Assembly (NCBI GenBank): GCA_947473475.1
Contig: CANJBZ010000024.1
Location: 1 to 63,767, forward strand
DNA: 63,767 bases
Direction: 5' to 3'
Source of the DNA: Alphaproteobacteria bacterium
Lineage (GTDB): Bacteria > Pseudomonadota > Alphaproteobacteria > Micropepsales > Micropepsaceae
Under the pieces are notes generated by a model. The model was given only the letters and a program-made list of their open reading frames with translations. It made no database searches and was not told where the DNA came from. A program made the position numbers and the translations under genes. Of this stretch, positions 7,512 through 15,273 are shown one piece after another; the first letter of the stretch is position 1, and every line of letters begins with the position of its first letter.

Positions 7512-9407
7512 ATGGATGGTCAAGCGGCGGGTGTTGAGGCCGGAGAATCGGCGGCCTCACGATTGAGCCCAGGTGTAACGCAAGCGCCGGGGCCTATTTC
7601 AGACCCAGGAATGCCTCCCACCAATATCAAGGACCCGAACTACTTTCATAAGGTGGTCGATTGCCAATGGGCATGTCCGGCCCATACGCCCGTGCCGGAG
7701 TATATCCGGCTGATCGCGGCAGGGCGTTACAGCGACGCCTACATGATCAACTGGCACTCGAACGTGTTCCCCGGCGTGCTGGGCCGCACCTGCGACCGCC
7801 CCTGCGAACCGGCCTGCCGCCGCGGACGCGTCGAGGAAGGCGCCAAGACGGCGCAGCCGGTGGCGATCTGCCGTTTGAAACGCGTCGCGGCCGACAACAA
7901 AAGCGATATCCGCGACAGGCTCCCGGTTGCCCCCGCGCAGAAGAACGGCAAGCGCATCGCTTTGATCGGCGCAGGTCCGGCATCGCTGACCGTCGCACGC
8001 GATCTGCTGCCGCTCGGCTACACCTGTGTGCTGTACGATCAGGACCCCGGCGCCGGCGGGATGATGCGCACGCAGATCCCGAAATTCCGTCTTCCGGAAG
8101 CGGTGCTCGACGAGGAAGTAAATTACATCCTCGGTCTCCAGCCGGAATTGCGGCTGGGCCAGCGTGTCTCCTCGCTGAAAGCCATTGTCGATGAAGGCTA
8201 TGACGCCATCTTTGTCGGCTGCGGCGCGCCGCGCGGGCGCGAGCTGGAAATGCCGGGCCGTAAGGAAGCGGCCGCCAATATCCATATCGGCATCGACTGG
8301 CTGGCCAGCGTGTCCTTTGGGCACACGACCAAAATCGGCAAGCGCGTCATCGTGCTCGGCGGCGGCAACACCGCCATGGATTGCTGCCGCACCTCGCGCC
8401 GTTTGGGCGGCGATGAAGTAAAAGTCGTCGTGCGGTCCGGCTTTGAGGAAATGAAGGCGTCACCCTGGGAAAAGGAAGACGCCATGAACGAAGGCATTCC
8501 GATTCTCAATTTCCTGGTGCCCAAGGAATTCAGGCATGACAACGGCACGCTGACCGGCGTGGTGTTTGAAAAGGTCAAAGCCGAATACGACGCAAAGGGG
8601 CGCCGCTCGCTCGTTGCGTCCGGCGAACCGGACGTACATATCGAATGCGACGATGTGCTGGTCGCTGTCGGCCAGGAAAACGCCTTCCCCTGGATCGAGC
8701 GCGATCTGGGTATCGAGTTCGACCGCTGGGACATGCCCAAGGTCAGCGCAACAACCATGCAGTCCACCAATCCGAAGATTTTCTTCGGCGGCGATGCGGC
8801 GTTCGGCCCGAAGAATATCATCTGGGCGGTGGCGCACGGACACGAGGCCGCCGTTTCGATTGATCTGCACTGCAGCGGCAACAATGTGAATGTGCGGCCC
8901 TCGCCGCTGACCAATCTCTCGAGCCAGAAGATGGGCATTCATGAATGGAGCTATGACAACGGCATCTCGCCGGACAACCGCTACAAGGTCCCCCACGCGC
9001 CGCCCGAAGTGACGCTGAAGGATGTGCGGCTTGAGGTCGAACTTGGCTTCGACGTGAAGCAGGCGTTCCTGGAAGCCGAACGCTGTCTCAACTGCGATGT
9101 GCAGACGGTTTTTGAAGGACCCAAATGCATCGAGTGCGACGCCTGCGTCGACATCTGCCCAATGGATTGCATCACCTTCACGCCGAACGGTCCGGAGCGC
9201 GAATTGCGGCAGCAATTGACCGCGCCGTCCACCCATCCCGAGACCCAGGACCTTTATCTTTCCGAGGCGCTGAAAACCGGCCGCGTGATGGTGAAGGACG
9301 AAGATCTTTGCCTGCATTGCGGTCTGTGCGCGGAACGTTGTCCGACCGGCGCCTGGGACATGCAGAAATTCCTTTTCAACACCGCGAAGGCGGGCTGCCA
9401 TGTCTAA
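7512..9407 (+). CDS. korC: GltD-like FAD/NAD(P) oxidoreductase subunit with two 4Fe-4S clusters (KorC-like)
   Basis: 631 residues. The N-terminal GltD-type cysteine region (DCQWACPAHTP, then CDRPCEPACRRGR) is followed by an FAD Rossmann motif (IGAGPASLTVARDL), an NAD(P) motif (VLGGGNTAMDCCRTSRRLG) and GGDAAFGPKNIIWA. The C-terminus holds two 4Fe-4S motifs, CIECDACVDICPMDC and CLHCGLCAERCPTGAW. This is the arrangement of the third subunit of the 2-oxoglutarate:NADP+ oxidoreductases (KorABC) described for Azoarcus/Thauera, which moves electrons from the TPP enzyme to NAD(P). The stop overlaps the start of korA by eight bases, so the subunits are coupled. Gene name is by analogy. The first 30 residues lack family features and the true start could be later. 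Confidence 0.85.
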   Translation: MDGQAAGVEAGESAASRLSPGVTQAPGPISDPGMPPTNIKDPNYFHKVVDCQWACPAHTPVPEYIRLIAAGRYSDAYMINWHSNVFPGVLGRTCDRPCEPACRRGRVEEGAKTAQPVAICRLKRVAADNKSDIRDRLPVAPAQKNGKRIALIGAGPASLTVARDLLPLGYTCVLYDQDPGAGGMMRTQIPKFRLPEAVLDEEVNYILGLQPELRLGQRVSSLKAIVDEGYDAIFVGCGAPRGRELEMPGRKEAAANIHIGIDWLASVSFGHTTKIGKRVIVLGGGNTAMDCCRTSRRLGGDEVKVVVRSGFEEMKASPWEKEDAMNEGIPILNFLVPKEFRHDNGTLTGVVFEKVKAEYDAKGRRSLVASGEPDVHIECDDVLVAVGQENAFPWIERDLGIEFDRWDMPKVSATTMQSTNPKIFFGGDAAFGPKNIIWAVAHGHEAAVSIDLHCSGNNVNVRPSPLTNLSSQKMGIHEWSYDNGISPDNRYKVPHAPPEVTLKDVRLEVELGFDVKQAFLEAERCLNCDVQTVFEGPKCIECDACVDICPMDCITFTPNGPERELRQQLTAPSTHPETQDLYLSEALKTGRVMVKDEDLCLHCGLCAERCPTGAWDMQKFLFNTAKAGCHV

Positions 9408-11229
9408 GCCGATCAAAGCCACCAACGACTTTGTCGTCAAATTCGCCAATGTGAACGGCTCGGGCTCCGCGTCGGCGAACGAGTTGTTCGCGCGCGCGAT
9501 CCTGCGCATGGGCGTGCCGATCGCCACGCGCAATATCTTCCCATCGAACATCCAAGGCCTGCCGACCTGGTTCGAGGTCCGCGTCTCCGGTCAGGGCTGG
9601 GTCGGGCGGCGCGGCGGTTGCGATATCGTCGTCGCGATGAATCCCCAGACCTGGGACAAGGACATCGCCTCCATCGATCCGGGCGGGTATCTGTTCTACG
9701 ATTCGTCCAAGCCGATGCCGGAATCGAAATTCCGTTCCGATGTGAACGTGATCGGCATGCCGCTGACGGAAATCTGCAATCGCACCTACAGCGATCCGCG
9801 GCAGAGGCAGTTGTTCAAGAACATCATCTATGTCGGCGCGCTGACCTCGATCCTGGACATGGAATTGCCCGCGGTCGAAAAGCTGATCAGCGACCAATAT
9901 GGCTCCAAACCGGCGCTGCTGGAGTCCAACATCCGCGCCGTGCGCATGGGGCACGAATACGCGCAGGAACATCTGTCCGGCATTTGCAATCTGCGCGTCG
10001 CGAAAGCCGATGCCGTGGGCGACCGCATTTTCCTGAACGGCAACGATGCCGCGGGGCTCGGCTGCGTCTATGGCGGGGCGACGGTCGCCGCGTGGTATCC
10101 GATCACGCCGTCCACGTCGCTGGCCGAAGCGTTCATGAAGTATTGCCGGAAATATCGCGTCGATCCGGAAACCAAGAAGAACAAATTCGCGATCATTCAG
10201 GCGGAAGACGAAATCTCCGCCATTGGCGCTGTCATCGGCGCGAGCTGGAACGGCGCCCGCGCGTTCACCGCAACGTCCGGTCCGGGCATTTCGCTGATGC
10301 AGGAATTTTTGGGCTTGGCCTATTTTGCCGAGATTCCCGCGGTCATTTTCAACGTGCAGCGCGGCGGCCCCTCCACGGGCATGCCGACACGCACGCAACA
10401 GGCGGACATTCTGCTGTGCGCCTATGCCAGCCATGGCGACACCAAGCATGTCATGCTGTTCCCGGAAGACCCGCGCGAACTGTTCGAAATGGGCGCATCG
10501 GCGTTCGATCTTGCCGAACGCTTGCAGACTCCCATCTTCGTCATGGAAGATCTCGACATCGGCATGAACGACTGGCTCTGCGAGCCGCTTACATGGGACG
10601 AATCCCGCGTTTATGACCGCGGCAAGATCATGAGCGCCGAAGATCTCGACGCTGGAAAAACGTTCGGCCGCTATCTCGATGTTGACGGCGACGCCATTGC
10701 CTACCGCACGCTGCCGGGCACGCACGCCACCAAGGGCGCCTATTTCACCCGCGGCTCCTCACGCGACCGCTTCGCGAAGTACAGCGAAGACGGCTCGGTC
10801 TATGTCGACAACATGCAGCGGCTGCTGCGGAAATTCGAAACCGCCAAGTCGCTGGCGCCGGCGCCGGTGGTGCACAAGGCGCGTGAAAAAGCCCGGTATG
10901 GCGCGATCTATTTCGGGTCGACCTCGGCTGCGATGGCAGAGGCGCGGGCCTCTCTGGAGGGGTTGGGGCTGCATCTCGACACGCTGCGCATCCGCGCCTT
11001 CCCATTCGCGGACGAAGTCGTCGAGTTCATCAATTCCTACGATCAGGTGTTCGTCATCGAGCAAAACCGCGATGCGCAAATGCGCATGCTGCTGGTGAAC
11101 GAATGCGCCATCGACCCGGCGCGGTTCATCTCGGTTCTGCACTATGACGGAACGCCCATCACGGCGCGCTTCATCACGTCGGCAATCGCCGAGCGCCTGC
11201 ACATGAAGGCCAAAGAGGCTGCGGAATGA
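9400..11229 (+). CDS. korA: 2-oxoacid:acceptor oxidoreductase, fused gamma-alpha subunit
   Basis: 609 residues. The gamma domain comes first (SASANELFARAILRMGVP, SGQGWVGRRGG), then the alpha/pyrimidine-binding domain (GNDAAGLGCVYGGATVAAWY, PITPSTSLAEAF, SGPGISLMQEF, RGGPSTGMPTRTQQADI). This gamma-alpha order is typical of 2-oxoglutarate:ferredoxin oxidoreductases. With KorB it decarboxylates a 2-oxoacid to its acyl-CoA using TPP, 4Fe-4S and CoA; 2-oxoglutarate is the likely substrate given the KorC-type partner. It overlaps korB by four bases (ATGA). Confidence 0.9.
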   Translation: MSKPIKATNDFVVKFANVNGSGSASANELFARAILRMGVPIATRNIFPSNIQGLPTWFEVRVSGQGWVGRRGGCDIVVAMNPQTWDKDIASIDPGGYLFYDSSKPMPESKFRSDVNVIGMPLTEICNRTYSDPRQRQLFKNIIYVGALTSILDMELPAVEKLISDQYGSKPALLESNIRAVRMGHEYAQEHLSGICNLRVAKADAVGDRIFLNGNDAAGLGCVYGGATVAAWYPITPSTSLAEAFMKYCRKYRVDPETKKNKFAIIQAEDEISAIGAVIGASWNGARAFTATSGPGISLMQEFLGLAYFAEIPAVIFNVQRGGPSTGMPTRTQQADILLCAYASHGDTKHVMLFPEDPRELFEMGASAFDLAERLQTPIFVMEDLDIGMNDWLCEPLTWDESRVYDRGKIMSAEDLDAGKTFGRYLDVDGDAIAYRTLPGTHATKGAYFTRGSSRDRFAKYSEDGSVYVDNMQRLLRKFETAKSLAPAPVVHKAREKARYGAIYFGSTSAAMAEARASLEGLGLHLDTLRIRAFPFADEVVEFINSYDQVFVIEQNRDAQMRMLLVNECAIDPARFISVLHYDGTPITARFITSAIAERLHMKAKEAAE

Positions 11230-12281
11230 CGTATCTCGCCAAACCGAAATTCCATCATCCCGCGCTGCCCAAGAACGAACATGGTTTCACGCACCGCGAC
11301 TACGAGGGCTCGATTTCGACGCTGTGCGCCGGCTGCGGGCACGACTCCATCAGCGCGGCCATCATTCAGGCATGTTTCGAGCTGAACATCGAACCGCACC
11401 GGCTGGCGAAGCTGTCGGGCATTGGCTGCTCGTCCAAGACGCCGGACTATTTTCTAGGCCAAAGCCACGGTTTCAACTCCGTGCACGGGCGTATGCCCTC
11501 CGTGCTGACCGGCGCCAATCTGGCGAACAAGCAGCTGATCTATCTCGGCGTATCCGGCGACGGCGATTCCGCATCCATCGGTCTTGGCCAATTCATGCAC
11601 TGCGTCCGGCGCAGCGTGAACATGCTGTATGTGACCGAAAATAACGGCGTCTACGGCCTGACCAAAGGCCAGTTTTCGGCCACAGCCGACCGCGGCTCCA
11701 CGAGCAAGGCAGGCGGCACCAACAACGATTCCGCGCTCGATCTTGTGGGGCTGGCCTTGCAGATCGGCGCTACCTTTGTCGCGCGCAGCTTCTCCGGCGA
11801 CAAGAAACAGCTCGTGCCGCTGCTGATGGCCGGCCTGTCACATCCCGGCCCCGCATTCATCGATGTGGTCAGCCCCTGTGTTGCCTTCAACAATCACGCC
11901 GGCTCGACCAAAAGTTTCGAATTCGTCCGCGCCCACAACGAAGCGGTGAACCGCCTGGATTTCATGGACGCGCGCGAACCGATCACCGTGGATTACGAAC
12001 CGGGGACCTCCACAGAAGTGGCGCTGCACGACGGTTCGAAATTACGGCTGGCCAAGCTGCATGGGGATTACGATCCGCACAACCGCATCGCCGCCATGAA
12101 TTATCTGCAAAGCCGCGCGGCGGCCGGCGAATTGGTGACCGGCCTGATCTATCTGGACGACAATCCACGCGACATGCATTCCATGCTGAACACGGTGGAT
12201 GTGCCGCTCAATGGCTTGGGCGAAAAGGAGCTGTGTCCGGGGTCCGCGACGCTGGATAAGATCAACGCCAGCTTGCGGTGA
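11226..12281 (+). CDS. korB: 2-oxoacid:acceptor oxidoreductase, TPP-binding beta subunit
   Basis: 351 residues. TPP-binding beta subunit: STLCAGCGHDSISAAI, GIGCSSKTPDYF, HGRMPSVLTGANLAN, and the GDGDSASIGLGQFMHCVRR to TENNGVYGLTKGQ metal/TPP motif. The cluster-ligating Cys residues are in CAGCG, GCSSK and SPCVAFNNHAGSTKS. It completes the operon with the two genes upstream. The predicted NAD(P) coupling would allow 2-oxoglutarate oxidation, or reductive carboxylation, without free ferredoxin. Confidence 0.92.
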   Translation: MTYLAKPKFHHPALPKNEHGFTHRDYEGSISTLCAGCGHDSISAAIIQACFELNIEPHRLAKLSGIGCSSKTPDYFLGQSHGFNSVHGRMPSVLTGANLANKQLIYLGVSGDGDSASIGLGQFMHCVRRSVNMLYVTENNGVYGLTKGQFSATADRGSTSKAGGTNNDSALDLVGLALQIGATFVARSFSGDKKQLVPLLMAGLSHPGPAFIDVVSPCVAFNNHAGSTKSFEFVRAHNEAVNRLDFMDAREPITVDYEPGTSTEVALHDGSKLRLAKLHGDYDPHNRIAAMNYLQSRAAAGELVTGLIYLDDNPRDMHSMLNTVDVPLNGLGEKELCPGSATLDKINASLR

Positions 12282-12298
12282 TGATTTGCAGTTGCAGC

Positions 12299-12355
12299 TA
12301 CCCTGCGTGCTTCGAGGCGCGTCCGTAAGAACGGCCGCGCACCTCAGCATGACGC
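12299..12355. repeat. Dispersed intergenic repeat (imperfect palindrome)
   Basis: The segment gtgcttcgaggcgcg ... cgcgcacctcagcatgac is an imperfect inverted element of a type I recognise between genes in many alphaproteobacterial genomes. Only one copy is seen in this window, so its repeat nature rests on prior knowledge. Confidence 0.5.
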
Positions 12356-12405
12356 GTATTATTAAAGGCGTGGTTCGCCGCGATTGACGAGGAGGCGAGC
12401 GAACT

Positions 12406-13326
12406 GTGGCGCGGATAATTTTTCTTGCCCCCTTTCGGAAGCATGAAATCACCGGCGGCATAAAGGTGTTTCACCGCCATGCGGAACTGCTGGCGGAGAT
12501 GGGTTTCGACGCCTGGGTGTATCAGCCCGATGGCCAGCCAACCTGGCTGGAAAGCAGTGCCAAGCTGCTGACACGCCTGAATGCCGGCGACGATGACCTT
12601 TTGGTCTTCCCGGAAGCGTTGAACGGACCGCTGCTCGATCTGCTGCAATTGCCGTCGCGCAAGGTGCTGTTCTCGCAGGCGCATTATTACACGCTGTTCA
12701 ATCCGATTGCGCCGGAGCGGTACGGCTCCCTTGGGTTCGAGCGCATAGCCTGTCAAAGCGAGATCGCCAAAGGATTTCTGGAACGCGTTCTCAAGCTTTC
12801 GGACATTGCCGTTTTGCCCTGCTTTGTCGATCCGGCCCTTTTCCAGCCGCGAGAGAAGCACAATCAGATTGCGGTCATTCCCAGAAAGCTGCCGCGCGAA
12901 GCCGCCGCCATCCAGAAAATCTTCACGCTGAAATATCCACAGCTCGGCACCGGATGGGACATCATCGACAACCGCACGGAACGCGAGACCGCCGAGATTT
13001 TCGGGAGATCGATGGCGGTTTTATCGCTGCCATTCTTGGAATCGTTCGGTCTCGTGCCGCTTGAAGCCATGTCGTGCGGCGCCATTGTTGCGGGCTTCAC
13101 CGGCTACGGCGCAAAGGAATACGCGACGCCGGAAAACGGCTTCTGGTTTGCGCCGGATCATCTGGAAGAAGTCGCGGACGCGCTGGCGCGGATCGTCATC
13201 GGCACCCAGCAGAACGATTCTCAAATTGGCCGGATGCGCGAGGCGGGATTTGCGACAACGGCACGATACAACAAAGAGCGGGCACGGGCCGCGTTGCGGG
13301 AATTTTACGGGCCCCTTGCCCGGTGA
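12406..13326 (+). CDS. Glycosyltransferase family 4-like protein
   Basis: 306 residues, starting at GTG 12406 with aggagg at about 12389-12394. The C-terminal half has the GT-B donor-site pattern: AEIFGRSMAVLSLPFLESFG, LVPLEAMSCGAIVAGFTGYG and AKEYATPENGFWFAPDHLEE, where the Glu of LESFGLVPLEAM is the usual EX7E. The N-terminal half (GGIKVFHRHAELLAEMGFDA) is a reduced acceptor domain. Substrate unknown. It is isolated between the kor operon and an esterase gene and flanked by repeats, so context does not help. Confidence 0.8.
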   Translation: MARIIFLAPFRKHEITGGIKVFHRHAELLAEMGFDAWVYQPDGQPTWLESSAKLLTRLNAGDDDLLVFPEALNGPLLDLLQLPSRKVLFSQAHYYTLFNPIAPERYGSLGFERIACQSEIAKGFLERVLKLSDIAVLPCFVDPALFQPREKHNQIAVIPRKLPREAAAIQKIFTLKYPQLGTGWDIIDNRTERETAEIFGRSMAVLSLPFLESFGLVPLEAMSCGAIVAGFTGYGAKEYATPENGFWFAPDHLEEVADALARIVIGTQQNDSQIGRMREAGFATTARYNKERARAALREFYGPLAR

Positions 13327-13424
13327 GACCGCCCCCTCATCCCGGCCTTCTCCCCCGAGGGGGAGAAGGAGACGGCGCGTTATCTCCCTCGCCCCCGAAG
13401 GGGGAGAGGGTTGGGGTGAGGGGG
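13325..13424. repeat. Tandem pair of GC-rich palindromic repeats
   Basis: Two adjacent hairpin units: ctcccccgagggggag around 13350-13366 and ctcgcccccgaaggggga at about 13388-13405. The leading gagaccgccccctca (13325-13339) recurs exactly at 57335-57349, and a related unit lies at 59650-59685. This is a REP-like intergenic family. Confidence 0.8.
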
Positions 13425-13509
13425 AGCTCTCTCCGTCACACAGGTTGCCATAATTATCCTGCTGGCAAGATATGCGATAGAAATCAAAACACTCGTACGA
13501 GGCTTTTAC

Positions 13510-14517
13510 ATGCGACGCGATCCGACGACGCCGGCTGGCGCGGTAAAACGGTTCACCATTGAGAGCGCGGTGCTCAGAGGCAATCCGCTTGGTGACCCCA
13601 CGGCGCGCACCGTCGACGTCTACATTCCCGCCGGGCATGACGGACGCGGGTTGCCTTTGCTGATCGATCTGGCCGGCTTTACGGGCGGCGGGCCGTCGCA
13701 CACAAATTGGCGCAATTTCAACGAGAATATCCCCGAACAGTCCGACCGGCTGATCGCGGCGGGGGACATGCCGCCGGCGGTGATTGCGTTTCCCGATTGC
13801 TTCACCAAGCTCGGCGGCAATCAATACATCAACAGCGCCGGCGTCGGACGCTGGGCCGATTTTCTACTGCAGGAAGCAGTGCCGTTTGTCGAAGCGCAAG
13901 TAGGTTGTGGCGGTCACGGCCATCGCGGCGTTTTCGGCAAAAGCTCCGGTGGATACGGCGCGATCGTACACGCCTTGCTGTATTCGGATTTCTGGTCGGC
14001 GGCGGCGTGCCATTCCGGCGACATGGGTTTTGAGCTGCTCAACCTGCCCGATATTCCCCGTGCCCTGCGCGCTATTGCGAAAGAAGGCGGCAGCATTCAG
14101 CGCTGGCTGGAAAACTTCTTTGCCAAGCGCAAGGTGAAGGACGACGACGTGCATGTGCTGATGACGCTCTGCATGTGCGCGACCTACGATCCCGACCCCA
14201 GCGCATTCCTGGGCGTGCGTATGCCTGTCGATCTGGAAACCTGCGAGTTCATTCCGGAACGCTGGGAAAACTGGCTGAAGTGGGACCCACTCACTTTGGC
14301 CAAAGCGCACCATGAAGGTTTAAAGCGGCTGAAACTGCTGTTCATCGATTGCGGTACGGTCGACCAATACAATCTGGTTTATGGCGCGCGCCGTATGCAC
14401 CGGACGTTAACCGGCCTGGGCGTACCGCACATCTATGAGGAATTCCCGGACGACCATTCCGGAATCGATTACCGGATGGACATCAGCCTGCCGTTGCTGG
14501 CGAAGGTGTTAACCTAG
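13510..14517 (+). CDS. Alpha/beta-hydrolase, esterase D-like
   Basis: 335 residues, cytoplasmic, no signal peptide. Family features are RTVDVYIPAGHDGRGLPLLI, an aromatic-rich substrate region, the nucleophile elbow GKSSGGYGA (Ser in FGKSSGG), a plausible Asp in LLFIDCGTVDQYN, and the His in FPDDHSGIDYR. It belongs to the putative esterase (esterase D / trehalose mycolyltransferase-like) fold group; substrate unknown. Its stop codon lies inside the palindrome at 14508-14523. Confidence 0.8.
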   Translation: MRRDPTTPAGAVKRFTIESAVLRGNPLGDPTARTVDVYIPAGHDGRGLPLLIDLAGFTGGGPSHTNWRNFNENIPEQSDRLIAAGDMPPAVIAFPDCFTKLGGNQYINSAGVGRWADFLLQEAVPFVEAQVGCGGHGHRGVFGKSSGGYGAIVHALLYSDFWSAAACHSGDMGFELLNLPDIPRALRAIAKEGGSIQRWLENFFAKRKVKDDDVHVLMTLCMCATYDPDPSAFLGVRMPVDLETCEFIPERWENWLKWDPLTLAKAHHEGLKRLKLLFIDCGTVDQYNLVYGARRMHRTLTGLGVPHIYEEFPDDHSGIDYRMDISLPLLAKVLT

Positions 14518-14590
14518 GTTAACAAAATTCCCGGGAAAACTTGCGCAATTAACCTTTTGCTAAGCACTTAACAAAGGTTCGGTTAACCAA
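14508..14590. promoter_or_regulatory. Cluster of TTAAC-type palindromes upstream of the cupredoxin/kinase operon
   Basis: A perfect 16-bp palindrome gttaacctaggttaac (14508-14523) overlaps the preceding stop codon. A palindrome ttcccgggaa and a ggttaacc (14581-14588) follow, and ttaa-ccttttg-ctaa (14549-14563) is one mismatch from the alphaproteobacterial CtrA site TTAA-N7-TTAA. The density of such motifs in 80 AT-rich bases suggests operator sites for the operon starting at 14611. Which regulator binds is unknown. Confidence 0.5.
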
Positions 14591-14610
14591 ATTCCCTTAG
14601 CTTTTAAGCC

Positions 14611-15264
14611 ATGGGGAAATGGCTTTTTCCGCTCGCATTGGGGGTGTTGCTCGCTTCGGGTCGAGCGGCGCTTGCCACCAATTTTACCGGAGAGGTTGTC
14701 GATCAAGACGGCCATCCGGTTCCCAATGCTGTTGTGACATTGGTTCCCGATTCGAAAACGGCGATGCCTGCTGCGTCGACGCGGCTGGCAACCGATAAAA
14801 CGATCGACCAGCGCAATGAAACATTTCTGCCGCTGGTGACCCTTATTCCCAAAGGCGGCCACGTCACCTTCTCCAACAACGATCAGACCACCCACCAAGT
14901 CTATTCGTTCTCGGCCGCGAAACAGTTCGAGATCACGCTGGCGCGCGGAGAAAAATCGCAGCCCCTCGCCTTCGATGCGCCCGGCGTTGCCGCACTCGGC
15001 TGCAATATCCACGATCACATGATCGCCTATGCCTACATCGCCGAAAGTCCATGGACGGCGCTGACTGGCGCGGATGGGCGAGCCGCCATATCCGACGTTC
15101 CAGCCGGAAATTATCGTGCGGTTGTCTGGCATCCCAAATTCCCGCCGGGGCGCGAACTGCCAAGTTTGCGCGCCGCACTGTCCGGCGATTCCACGCGTCT
15201 CATCATCACGATGAAGCTTTTGTCGTCCGCGCCAACGTCCCGCAGCCATGCCGGAAGCTACTGA
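14611..15264 (+). CDS. Periplasmic cupredoxin (plastocyanin-like, 'methylamine utilization'-type)
   Basis: 217 residues. Signal peptide MGKWLFPLALGVLLASGRAA, cleaved near ALAT. An N-terminal carboxypeptidase-regulatory-like strand segment (GEVVDQDGHPVPNAVVTLVP) precedes a cupredoxin domain whose type 1 copper ligands are visible: His in QTTHQVYSF, then Cys, His and Met in GCNIHDHMIAY. This resembles proteins annotated as methylamine utilization protein that are encoded beside signalling proteins, though no amine dehydrogenase is nearby. It ends ten bases before the histidine kinase gene. No clear ribosome binding site precedes the ATG. Confidence 0.85.
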   Translation: MGKWLFPLALGVLLASGRAALATNFTGEVVDQDGHPVPNAVVTLVPDSKTAMPAASTRLATDKTIDQRNETFLPLVTLIPKGGHVTFSNNDQTTHQVYSFSAAKQFEITLARGEKSQPLAFDAPGVAALGCNIHDHMIAYAYIAESPWTALTGADGRAAISDVPAGNYRAVVWHPKFPPGRELPSLRAALSGDSTRLIITMKLLSSAPTSRSHAGSY

Positions 15265-15273
15265 GCCGATGCG

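Noticed and set aside
13325-13424. CRISPR-like array because of repeated GC-rich units
   Set aside because: Only two imperfect palindromic units without regular spacers; it is an intergenic palindromic repeat.
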